Assembly (NCBI GenBank): GCA_001920415.1
Contig: MNJR01000099.1
Span: 23,657 to 71,281 of the forward strand
Reading direction: 5' to 3'
Length of the DNA: 47,625 nucleotides
Source of the DNA: Acidobacteria bacterium 13_1_20CM_3_53_8
GTDB taxonomy: Bacteria > Acidobacteriota > Blastocatellia > Pyrinomonadales > Pyrinomonadaceae
Below are positions 16,067 to 23,188 of this stretch, in pieces. Under the pieces are notes generated by a model, which made no database searches, had not been told where the DNA came from, and was given only the letters and a program-made list of their open reading frames with translations. The translations under genes and the position numbers were made by a program. The first letter of the stretch is position 1. Every line of letters starts with the position of its first letter.

Positions 16067-16629
16067 TATTTCGTCCTCCGGTCTTATTAAGTTATCTGTA
16101 TTAACCCGTGCGACGGCGCGCGAATACCAGACTACACACGGCAACCCGGCCAGTCGTTACAAGCCATTACTGTAAGCTCATGCTTGATGTGAGGTGAGAT
16201 TCTTCGCCTGATAGCTCAATGGGCAAGGGCTTACGCGAAAAACCGACGAGATGATAACCCTGTTTCTTCACCTGAGAGTATTACATTGTGATTATAAAAC
16301 CGTTATGATGAGTCCGAATGCCGAAGTCAATCAAAGATGACCGAGGACTTAGAGCATATTTCAAAATCCCTTTGCGAGCTTATCTTTTATCTTTGCGCCT
16401 TTGCGAGAACATGCAATTCTCTCTAAGCTCAAGCTAGAGAGAGTTATAGTTTCACGCAAAGGCGCAAAGTTAAAGACTTAAGCTCGCAAGGTCGTGCGAT
16501 GCTACGGCTTTTGAAATGACTTCTTAATACACAATCTGTTTTTGTCAAAGTATTCATCAATGAAGTGGCTATTAGATTCAAAATGTATTTTCAAAAGCAG
16601 GGGCAACCTCTGAATACAGGAGAGATTGA
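16067..16629. other. Long divergent intergenic region
   Basis: 563 bases between the bactofilin and the secreted 126-residue protein. The right half is filled by the ctttgcgc-type element (16360-16515). The left part (16150-16320) has tRNA-like and ribozyme-like words that do not fold properly. No gene was recognised. Confidence 0.5.
16360..16515. repeat. gcgagctt/ctttgcgc hairpin element, copy 1
   Basis: The 5' half reads from tttcaaaa through tgcgagctta and ctttgcgcctttgcgaga. The 3' half mirrors it through cacgcaaaggcgcaaag, taagctcgca and cttttgaaa. Related elements lie at 28400-28530 and 43935-44055. The ctttgcgc words form 8-base tandem units. Confidence 0.85.
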
Positions 16630-17010
16630 ATGAAACTTCTCGCCACAACGTTTCTGATTCTATTAACGCTCGCGCCCGGGCGCGCAACATATCAGAACGC
16701 GAACACGACGGGCGCGCCTCAGTTCACTCCATTCTGGACGAAATTCAAAGCGGCGGTAGTCAGTGGTGATAGAGAAGCGGTCGCCTCTATGACCAAACTC
16801 CCTTTTGAATATGGCCTAAGCAAGCTCGCGCGTGCGGACTTCCTCAAGTCGTTCAATAGAATCTTTCCAGCCAATGTCAGAAGGTGCTTCGCGCGCACAC
16901 GCCCGGCGAAAACTGACGACGGATACATGGTCACTTGCCACAGCATGGATTACTACTTCGGTCTTGAAGGCGGCGAATACAAATTTCTTTACATGGGACC
17001 GGATGATTAA
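16630..17010 (+). CDS. Small exported protein of unknown function
   Basis: A 126-residue protein with a Sec signal peptide (residues 1-20, LLATTFLILLTLAPGRATYQ). The mature part has FTPFWTKFKAAVVSGDREAVASM, a pattern seen in small secreted proteins with an SnoaL/NTF2-like start, and two cysteines (RRCFA, TCHSM) that could form a disulphide. The ATG has a purine-rich AGGAGAG site 6 bases upstream. Its stop overlaps the start of the next gene by 8 bases, so the two are translationally coupled. Function not recognised. Confidence 0.75.
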   Translation: MKLLATTFLILLTLAPGRATYQNANTTGAPQFTPFWTKFKAAVVSGDREAVASMTKLPFEYGLSKLARADFLKSFNRIFPANVRRCFARTRPAKTDDGYMVTCHSMDYYFGLEGGEYKFLYMGPDD

Positions 17011-17581
17011 AAGAACATCAGTCGCAGTAATAATTTTGCTGGCTCTGCCATTCGCTGTTCGTGCGCAGGCGGTCGAGCGTGGAAGCTCGCACGCTGGTTC
17101 TCTAAGATTTTATGCGAGCATACGTCACGTTGATTTCCGAAACTTCACTTACAGGCTGGGCACGTTGCCGCCCATACGCGTGCGCAACGGAAGGCACAGG
17201 CGACGCAACGACGATGATTTCGACATTGACGGAGTGGAAGTCACTTACGGCGATTTGACGGGCGACGGCCACGACGAAGCTATTATCGTCGTACGCTCCA
17301 GCGCAGGCGGCACGGGCTACTTCTCCAACGGCTTCGTTTACACGCTCAGACGAGGGCGTCCATTGCTTCTCACAGAATTCGAGGGCGGAGACCGCGCACA
17401 GGGCGGCATCGAGAGCGCAAAGGTCAAACGAGGAATATTGATTGTCGAACGCGCAGGCGGTCAGGGAGCGTGCTGTCCTGAGTATGTGGAGATTACTGAA
17501 TACCACTGGGACGGAGCACGATTAGTTCAGAACGGTGCGGTGAGAAGAAGAGAACTCTTGCCAAATGATCCTCTCAGTTAA
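17003..17581 (+). CDS. Exported protein with an FG-GAP-like calcium loop
   Basis: 192 residues from ATG 17003; the longer in-frame extension lies inside the upstream gene and is not used. Signal peptide at 1-21 (VAVIILLALPFAVRAQA). The central GDLTGDGHDEAIIVV is a D-x-D-x-D-type loop like those of FG-GAP/VCBS repeats. The GGQGACCPEY motif and the TEYHWDGARLV ending recur in secreted proteins of this lineage in my experience, but no function is known. It is coupled to the preceding small exported protein (ATGATTAA overlap), which suggests a periplasmic pair. Confidence 0.75.
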   Translation: MIKRTSVAVIILLALPFAVRAQAVERGSSHAGSLRFYASIRHVDFRNFTYRLGTLPPIRVRNGRHRRRNDDDFDIDGVEVTYGDLTGDGHDEAIIVVRSSAGGTGYFSNGFVYTLRRGRPLLLTEFEGGDRAQGGIESAKVKRGILIVERAGGQGACCPEYVEITEYHWDGARLVQNGAVRRRELLPNDPLS

Positions 17582-17587
17582 CCCCGG

Positions 17588-17728
17588 ATGAAGAAGGCAA
17601 AAGTGAAGGCAAAAGGTAAAAGTAAAAAGGCAAAAGTGTGGACACGCCTAAAGGCGTGAATTATAAATTAAAAATGGTCTGCGGCCTTCACTTTTGCCTT
17701 TTACCTTTTTACTTTTGCCTTCTTCATC
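17588..17728. repeat. ggcaaaa heptamer hairpin with inner stem
   Basis: The 5' arm (17588-17638) carries ggcaaaa/gtgaagg/ggtaaaa/gtaaaaa units. The 3' arm (17685-17728) is complementary and covers the stop codon of the SGNH gene. Between them is a second hairpin, acacgcct...aggcgtg. The element at 37319-37456 has the same outer arms and the same inner hairpin. Confidence 0.9.
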
Positions 17729-18443
17729 TTCCAATCGCGCTCTTCACAATAGGCCACATCATCTTGGCCCAGTATTCGTAACCTATATCAGAAGGATGAA
17801 AGCCGTCCGCAGAGAAGAATTCAGGATGCTCCGGGACGAGTTGATGTGTTGAAGTGTAAGCATCAACAACACGAAGATCATAACGCTCGGCCAGCGTCTC
17901 TATTTTTTCGTTGAATGCGTGCACGCGAGCATTAACTCCGGCACGCATCGCAGGCGGGATGACGGGCGCGAGCGAAACATCAGGGATGTTAGTGACAACT
18001 ATAGGCGCATTCGATTTGGCACGTATGCGTTTGAGAATCTCTTCATAATTGCGCGCAAATTTGTCTTCCGAAAATCCGTGACCTATGTCGTTGACGCCTA
18101 CGCCGAGCGTAATCAGCGTGGGGTTCTTTGCAACAGCCGCGTCCACCTGTCCGCGCAGCACATCTTCCGTAGTCGCGCCGCTAACGCAGAGATTGCTCAA
18201 ACTAGAATGCGGTCGCTCGTGCTCTATTCGCTCAAATATGCGCGCGACGTAGCCACCGTGCGTTGCGCCTACGCCTACGCCTGTGGAATCGCCAAGCGCA
18301 ACGTAAGTGACCGCGCCCGATTGCTCGTTATTCACCAAGACAGTCCCCAGCTTATTTCCCGAAAGTCCGCAGGACGCGGTTAGAAAGATTGTAGAAAGGA
18401 TGAGAAGGGCAACTGCGCGCCCTGTAATTTTTGGAAAATTCAT
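17724..18443 (-). CDS. SGNH/GDSL-type lipoprotein hydrolase
   Basis: A 239-residue lipoprotein. The signal ends in a lipobox (FLTASC, Cys about residue 25). SGNH blocks are in order: block I YVALGDSTGVGVGA (nucleophile Ser), block II VSGATTEDV (Gly), block III LGVGVNDIG (Asn) and block V DGFHPSDIGYEYW (Asp/His dyad). Such enzymes are esterases, thioesterases or carbohydrate deacetylases; the membrane anchor suggests an envelope substrate. The start ATG is at 18443. It follows the two helicase frames on the same strand by 27 bases. Confidence 0.9.
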   Translation of the reverse strand: MNFPKITGRAVALLILSTIFLTASCGLSGNKLGTVLVNNEQSGAVTYVALGDSTGVGVGATHGGYVARIFERIEHERPHSSLSNLCVSGATTEDVLRGQVDAAVAKNPTLITLGVGVNDIGHGFSEDKFARNYEEILKRIRAKSNAPIVVTNIPDVSLAPVIPPAMRAGVNARVHAFNEKIETLAERYDLRVVDAYTSTHQLVPEHPEFFSADGFHPSDIGYEYWAKMMWPIVKSAIGR

Positions 18444-18470
18444 GTACTAAAAATTCTCCCATTGCTCGTT

Positions 18471-20336
18471 TCATCTGACAGGCTCGCGTAAAGTAGCTTC
18501 AGCCGCTTGCGATGCGACGCGCGCCGCGACGGGTTTCGCATGTTTAAGACCTGCGATTTGCAATAAAGATTCGCCCGTGCGCGAGAGCATTCGTATCAAA
18601 TCGCCCTCTTCGGCGCGAGTCTCTTCGACAAGCTTCGTCCAATCCGCACCGCCAGCCCAACGGGATGCGGTTGCGGCTGCCGAAAAATTTATCTCCGGCG
18701 CAGGTTCAAGCCCTTGCCTCCACTCTTCCGTAGCAACCGCGTAAGCAACTTCATCAAATCGCGCAAGCACAGTCACCAGAGAATCGCCCAACTCAAGCTC
18801 GCCGTAGTCGCGGTCTTCGTCTGCTGCGAGAGCGGCCATCAAACCTGCCGCGCGCGGTACGTCGAGTTTATCGAAAAGCCCCTTGTCAACCGCCTCGCCT
18901 ACGAGCAGGGTTCTGTCAACGTGCAAGTCAGCGAGCCACTTGCCTCGCTCCGTTACACGCTCGCCCGCGAAATCAAGATAGCCGAAGTGGTCTAGCACGC
19001 GCGCGCGAAGCTCGAACGGACGCCACACTTCATTGCGCAGAGCTTCGATGCGTACCGCGCCCTTTTCGACTGCCTCTGCGTCCGCGATGACAGACCAGAG
19101 AGCCTCTGCGCATCTCTGTTTATCTTTCTCGTTAATGTGGCCGGGTGTGATGCGGTCAATCATATTGTTGATTATCTCTACAGCATCATCCTCTTCCGAC
19201 CTGACATCCTTCAGCTTCGGCTCTTCAATAGCCAACTCATTCGCCTTCGTTCTCACTTCATCAAAAGCCTGTTCGATTGCGTCCTCTTTTAACGGGTAGA
19301 ATTTTCCAAAAACGCGCGCCACACGGTCAAGCGAGAGGTTGACGCCGCGACCGTCTTCGCGCATGCCTGCGAAATTCTGGCCGCGCCGCTGTATGACAAG
19401 CACCAGGCGGCGACCTCTGCGGCCAGTGGCGACTATGCGACCGGGCAAGACCTGTTCATCCAGCCAGTTCATCATCACTTCCGCGCGGGTCTGAGGAAGT
19501 TTTTCAAGAAGACGCGAGCGTGCGCTCGCTAATCGCTCAAGCCCGCGCGCAACTTCAATTGGCAGATCGCACCCGGCCTCTTCCAGCTTCCTCTTCATCT
19601 CGCGCTCGCTCCCTAAAATCTCTTTTTCAAGTCGGTTGATGCGTCGCGCCATATCGCGGTGAGCAAAACTTCTTTCGGCAATCTCGCGCACGTGAGCGAA
19701 AGATTGGTAAGCGTCCAGAAGATTAAGAAGCGTTGAGTAGGTCGCGCGGAACTGGCTTTCGAGCGGGTCTGGCTGAGATTGAAGAAGCTCTGCAATGAGC
19801 GCGGGGTTTTGATGAAGTCCGGGCGCGACCACTATGAAGCCCACGCGGTCTTTCCCACGTCGGCCTGCGCGCCCGGTCATCTGCTGCAATTCGGAAGCTG
19901 TGAGCAAGCGCCAGCCGTGCCCCGTGCGCGCATCCGCGTTGGTGACAACGACAGTGCGCGCCGGAAAATCAACGCCAGCCGCTACCGTCATCGTCGCGAA
20001 AATGGCGTCAAGCAATCCTGCGCTCATCAATTTTTCAATGGCTAGCTTCCAGGCTGGCGTGTGACCCGCATGATGCGACGCCACGCCGCTCTTTATGATT
20101 GCGTCCCAGTGCCTGTGATTGCGAACCTCCGGGTGCTCTTCGACAAAGCTGCGCAGAAAATCTCTTCGCGCATCTCGTCGTCCGCCTTGGTCATCGCGCT
20201 TCGCAGACGCGGCTTCGCTAGCGGATTGATCGCACTTGCGCCGCGTAGGCAGAAAGACGATTGCCGGAAGCAGATTGTAATTTTTCAGCGCCGAGAGAAG
20301 CTGCGCGGGCGGCAACTCCGGCATGTTGAGCTTCAA
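18471..20336 (-). CDS. Ski2-like helicase, C-terminal part (RecA2, winged helix, helical)
   Basis: A 621-residue second part of a superfamily 2 Ski2/Mtr4-like helicase. It starts at TTG 20336 inside the linker between the two RecA domains. Motif IV-like (LPAIVFLPTRRKCDQ), ASHHAGHTPAWK, motif V (ATMTVAAGVDFPARTVVV) and motif VI (QMTGRAGRRG) are present. The rest is the helical DSHCT-like region (about 430-600). It has no ATP-binding motif of its own, so it needs the upstream frame. The frames overlap by TTGA (20333-20336), which fits stop-start reinitiation; a frameshift in a single gene, or an assembly error, is the alternative. Confidence 0.85.
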   Translation of the reverse strand: MKLNMPELPPAQLLSALKNYNLLPAIVFLPTRRKCDQSASEAASAKRDDQGGRRDARRDFLRSFVEEHPEVRNHRHWDAIIKSGVASHHAGHTPAWKLAIEKLMSAGLLDAIFATMTVAAGVDFPARTVVVTNADARTGHGWRLLTASELQQMTGRAGRRGKDRVGFIVVAPGLHQNPALIAELLQSQPDPLESQFRATYSTLLNLLDAYQSFAHVREIAERSFAHRDMARRINRLEKEILGSEREMKRKLEEAGCDLPIEVARGLERLASARSRLLEKLPQTRAEVMMNWLDEQVLPGRIVATGRRGRRLVLVIQRRGQNFAGMREDGRGVNLSLDRVARVFGKFYPLKEDAIEQAFDEVRTKANELAIEEPKLKDVRSEEDDAVEIINNMIDRITPGHINEKDKQRCAEALWSVIADAEAVEKGAVRIEALRNEVWRPFELRARVLDHFGYLDFAGERVTERGKWLADLHVDRTLLVGEAVDKGLFDKLDVPRAAGLMAALAADEDRDYGELELGDSLVTVLARFDEVAYAVATEEWRQGLEPAPEINFSAAATASRWAGGADWTKLVEETRAEEGDLIRMLSRTGESLLQIAGLKHAKPVAARVASQAAEATLREPVR

Positions 20337-21265
20337 CGCCCGCCTCCTCTTCTGTACCTCCAGCCGCTCCGCTCTCGTCGCACCTCGCGTTCCTGCCTCT
20401 CTCTTTCAATCAATCGCACAATCTCAGGATTGAGTCCCCCGCGCTCGTCCAGCAGCGGCGTAAGCTGGCCTTCGGGGTAGAGAAAGGCTGCGCGCAAGGG
20501 AACGGGTCGAGCGCCGGGGCGAGCTACTATGCCGCAGCGAACGCCGCGCACCTCTTCAATCCATGCTGCGAACTCTGCGGCATTGCCAATGGTTGCAGAT
20601 AACAGAAGAAGACGTATGCGCGGCGGCGATAGGATGATGGCCTCTTCCCAGACGTGGCCGCGATCTTCGTCTGCAAGATAATGAGCTTCGTCAAGCACAA
20701 CAAGGTCTGCGCGAATGTCCGTGCCACTGCGAAGAGAGTCGAAGAGTTGATTGCGGTAGATTTCCGTAGTGCCTACGATGAGCGGCGCGCCGCCATTCTC
20801 TTTGCGGTCGCCAGTGAGTACGCCTACGTTTTCCGCGCCGAACTCCTCAGAAAACTCCTGGTACTTGGAATTGGTTAGAGCTTTTAGCGGCGTCGTGTAC
20901 CATGCGCGCTTACCGGCAGCAAGGAGCCTGCGAATCTCCTCGCGCGCAATCCATGTCTTACCGCTTCCAGTAGGCGCGGTCACAAGCACGTCTTCATATT
21001 CGAGCGCTGCGAGCGCCTCTAACTGAAAAGGATCAGGTTGAAAGGGCGCAGGCTCTGGCGCGCCTATGCCAGCGAGCAGGCGATTAAGAATGCGATCTTG
21101 CTTAGCCCTTCCCGTAGCGCGCAATGGTTCTTCACGTTGACGAGAAGCGCGCTCCTTCTCATCATCCCCGCTTTTTATGCACTTACGCCCTTTGCCCTCT
21201 CGCTGCTCTCTTGACTCAACCCTTTGGCTTCTGCGGTGGCGATTTTTTTCGCGGGAGCGTACCAT
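20333..21265 (-). CDS. Ski2-like helicase, N-terminal part (RecA1, DEAH box)
   Basis: 310 residues from ATG 21265. A very basic N-terminus (about 60 residues) is followed by a Q-motif-like FQPDPFQLEALAAL, Walker A TAPTGSGKT, motif Ia TTPLKALTNSKYQEF, GTTEIYRNQLF, DEAH box LVVLDEAHYL and motif III LLLSATIGN. The frame ends in RYRRGGGR after the RecA1 domain, where related single-chain helicases continue into RecA2. It should remodel RNA or RNA-protein complexes together with the next frame. The longer TTG start at 21322 would be read from tttcaag repeat DNA and is less likely. Confidence 0.85.
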   Translation of the reverse strand: MVRSREKNRHRRSQRVESREQREGKGRKCIKSGDDEKERASRQREEPLRATGRAKQDRILNRLLAGIGAPEPAPFQPDPFQLEALAALEYEDVLVTAPTGSGKTWIAREEIRRLLAAGKRAWYTTPLKALTNSKYQEFSEEFGAENVGVLTGDRKENGGAPLIVGTTEIYRNQLFDSLRSGTDIRADLVVLDEAHYLADEDRGHVWEEAIILSPPRIRLLLLSATIGNAAEFAAWIEEVRGVRCGIVARPGARPVPLRAAFLYPEGQLTPLLDERGGLNPEIVRLIERERQEREVRRERSGWRYRRGGGR

Positions 21266-21312
21266 AGAACTGATTTTAACCGCGAGATATTGAGAAAGTT
21301 TCCGCCTTAGAA

Positions 21313-21374
21313 GAGGTTTCAAGTTTCAGGTTCTTTAGCTTTTAACTTGAAACCTGAAACCTGAAACTTGAAAC
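21313..21374. repeat. Heptamer hairpin, unit tttcaag
   Basis: The 5' arm (21313-21330, tttcaag tttcagg) pairs with part of the 3' arm (21344-21374, cttgaaa cctgaaa cctgaaa cttgaaa). The 3' arm has more units than the 5' arm. It lies upstream of the helicase gene. Confidence 0.85.
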
Positions 21375-21441
21375 TATGTTACTCGCAACTTTTCGTGGCT
21401 TGCGAGCGTCTAAGACAAGGTATTTTGCGCTTAAAGGGTAG

Positions 21442-21517
21442 GTCAGTACCGCCTGCGGTAGCGGGCGGGTAACGAATGCGACGCGGTGACCCGCCCGCTA
21501 CCGCAGGCGGTACTGAC
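21442..21517. repeat. REP-like perfect 29-bp inverted repeat
   Basis: The arms at 21442-21470 and 21489-21517 are exact reverse complements over 29 bases, with an 18-base loop. Each arm contains its own small palindrome (accgcctgcggt). It is not built from heptamers. This nested design is typical of REP/BIME elements moved by RAYT transposases, though no RAYT gene is in the window. Confidence 0.8.
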
Positions 21518-21566
21518 AAGAGCATTGGCTATAGTGCTAATGTAAGCGCAAAAGGGTGAGGAAAAA

Positions 21567-22652
21567 GTGGCAGAGCTTTTTGCTGACATAGAAATCAATA
21601 GGGAATCCATCTGGCCGCGTCTGTCGCGCATACTGGCTGGTTCAATAGTCTTCCACCTGCTTGTAGCCGTGGCTGTGGTCTATATTCCCGGCCTGCGCGA
21701 CGCGCTTTATATAGCAAGCTTGTACAGCGGCGCGGGTTACGTGAGCCGTGATTACAGAAAAACTATGATAGGCGAGCGCGCGACCATAATTGATCTGGCG
21801 CATGACCGGTTTGAATACCCGGAAGGCTACTTCGCCATGATGAACGGCGAAATGATTCCGCCAGCGACTTCCGTCGTGCCGCCTGCGCCTGTGCCAGATG
21901 TTCAGATAGTCTCAATGGCTCAGCCTGAACAGCGCACGCCGCGTGTACGAACACCCTGGGTCGGCAGGCCACAAGCTTCGCCAACACCTTCAGCAAGCCC
22001 GACCGTTGCGGCTTCGCCCGCGCCCAGCCCGCTTGTCGCCAGCGCAAGCCCAAGCCCAAGCCCGTCGCCCAATGCAGACGAAGAGGCGCAGCGAATGGAG
22101 CAGGCGGCGGCTGCCAACGGCGTTGCCCCTTTCCCGCAGATAAACACGAAGCCTTTCACAGACCTTTACGATGAAGTGAAGCAGATGCAGGATAGGGGCG
22201 AGATCAATCTGAGCGGCGCAATTGACGTGACCATAGAGGCGGATATAAATCAGGATGGAACTTTCTCTAATGCCGTAGTCACGCAGCAGACGGGCGACGC
22301 GAAACTCATCGAACTGGCTAAAAAGGCAACTGCTTCTTTGAGCGATAGCCATGTTCTGGCGCAACTCAACGAGCTAAAGCACCTGACACTAAAACTCGTG
22401 GCGAATGATACGGATGTTTTAATCATCATCACGTCCGATGCTCCTTCGGAAGAGCGCGCTGTAAAAATGTCAAAGGGTCTGAACACCCTGCTGGCTCTTG
22501 CGGCGTTGAAAAAGAAGGGGCAGGATGTAGAGGCGTTTATTAATAGCACGAATATCGCGGCGAGCGGCAAGCAGATAGTAGTAAACTTCAAGATGCCGCG
22601 CGCTGACTTCGGCGCTAAAATAGCAAAACTGTCGAAGAAGCCAACGAGCTAA
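21567..22652 (+). CDS. TonB-like envelope protein
   Basis: A 361-residue protein with one membrane helix (about 24-42, LAGSIVFHLLVAVAVVYIPG) after a short cytoplasmic N-terminus. A 60-residue Pro/Ser/Ala spacer follows (repeating SPSP/ASPT, about 130-165). The C-terminal domain has INLSGAIDVTIEADINQDGTF and AKLIELAKKATASL, the strand-turn-strand-helix of TonB C-terminal domains. It may couple inner-membrane energy to receptors such as the Oar-like protein; no ExbB/ExbD is nearby. The GTG at 21567 has GAGG 6 bases upstream. The region after residue 260 is not recognised. Confidence 0.65.
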   Translation: MAELFADIEINRESIWPRLSRILAGSIVFHLLVAVAVVYIPGLRDALYIASLYSGAGYVSRDYRKTMIGERATIIDLAHDRFEYPEGYFAMMNGEMIPPATSVVPPAPVPDVQIVSMAQPEQRTPRVRTPWVGRPQASPTPSASPTVAASPAPSPLVASASPSPSPSPNADEEAQRMEQAAAANGVAPFPQINTKPFTDLYDEVKQMQDRGEINLSGAIDVTIEADINQDGTFSNAVVTQQTGDAKLIELAKKATASLSDSHVLAQLNELKHLTLKLVANDTDVLIIITSDAPSEERAVKMSKGLNTLLALAALKKKGQDVEAFINSTNIAASGKQIVVNFKMPRADFGAKIAKLSKKPTS

Positions 22653-22664
22653 AGTTACTTTTTT

Positions 22665-23033
22665 ATGCAGACACAGCGCAACACAGTTCCGTCACTCTTC
22701 ACAATCTTCGTTGGCGTCTCTGTGTGTCTGCTGGCCTTCGATGCTTATTCGCAGACGGCTCGTGAGAATCAATCACCTCGCTTGAACTTAGCTAGCCTGA
22801 ACACAGATGCCTCCGCGATTTACTTCAAAGGGAAACCGGTCAAGCGCTCGTCGCAAATGGCAATCGCGCGCAACAACTTCTTTCATGCAGGCGGCATACT
22901 AAAGCAGGGACGCGACGAAGCATCTGTTTCAGATAACATCACAACCGCAGCAAATAACGAGAACGTCGAGACTTTCGCAATGCGCCGCGACACATTCACG
23001 GCGCTGCTCTCAAGAATGCTAGCCATTTATTGA
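22665..23033 (+). CDS. Small exported protein, unknown
   Basis: A 122-residue protein with a signal peptide (about residues 10-30, FTIFVGVSVCLLAFDAYSQ). The mature part is polar with no cysteines, metal motifs or repeats that I recognise. It starts 12 bases after the TonB-like gene on the same strand and is probably co-transcribed with it. It ends about 150 bases before secA. The ribosome site is poor, and the start at 22665 is the first ATG. Confidence 0.6.
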   Translation: MQTQRNTVPSLFTIFVGVSVCLLAFDAYSQTARENQSPRLNLASLNTDASAIYFKGKPVKRSSQMAIARNNFFHAGGILKQGRDEASVSDNITTAANNENVETFAMRRDTFTALLSRMLAIY

Positions 23034-23078
23034 ATCCCTTCAATCATGGGCAGGCCGTTTCCGCGAAAACCCACTAGC

Positions 23079-23129
23079 TTGCCTCTAGCCAAACCGCTCT
23101 ATTACAATCACAGGTTGCCCGGAAACCTG
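23079..23129 (+). promoter_or_regulatory. Candidate secA promoter and leader hairpin
   Basis: TTGCCT (23079-23084), an 18-base spacer, then TACAAT (23103-23108). Directly downstream, CAGGTT (23111-23116) and AACCTG (23124-23129) form a small hairpin at the expected transcript start. It may be an operator or mRNA 5' structure. Confidence 0.5.
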
Positions 23130-23188
23130 TGTGATTTGAGGTTGCTTGACCTTGCAGTGTCAGGCTTTTGGAAATTGAAGGAAAGACA

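Noticed and set aside
16205-16290. tRNA-like words (gatagctcaatgggcaagggc)
   Set aside because: The D-arm-like part can pair with wobble, but no anticodon arm, T-arm (ttcga) or acceptor stem follows in register.
16310-16360. Hammerhead-like core (ctgatgagtcc type word, then ggac)
   Set aside because: The gtcc/ggac stem is possible, but the required GAAA after stem II is missing (ttaga instead) and no stem I/III closes.
20320-20345. Programmed -1 frameshift joining the two helicase frames
   Set aside because: The geometry fits -1, but no slippery heptamer or strong downstream stem was seen; stop-start reinitiation or a sequencing indel is simpler.
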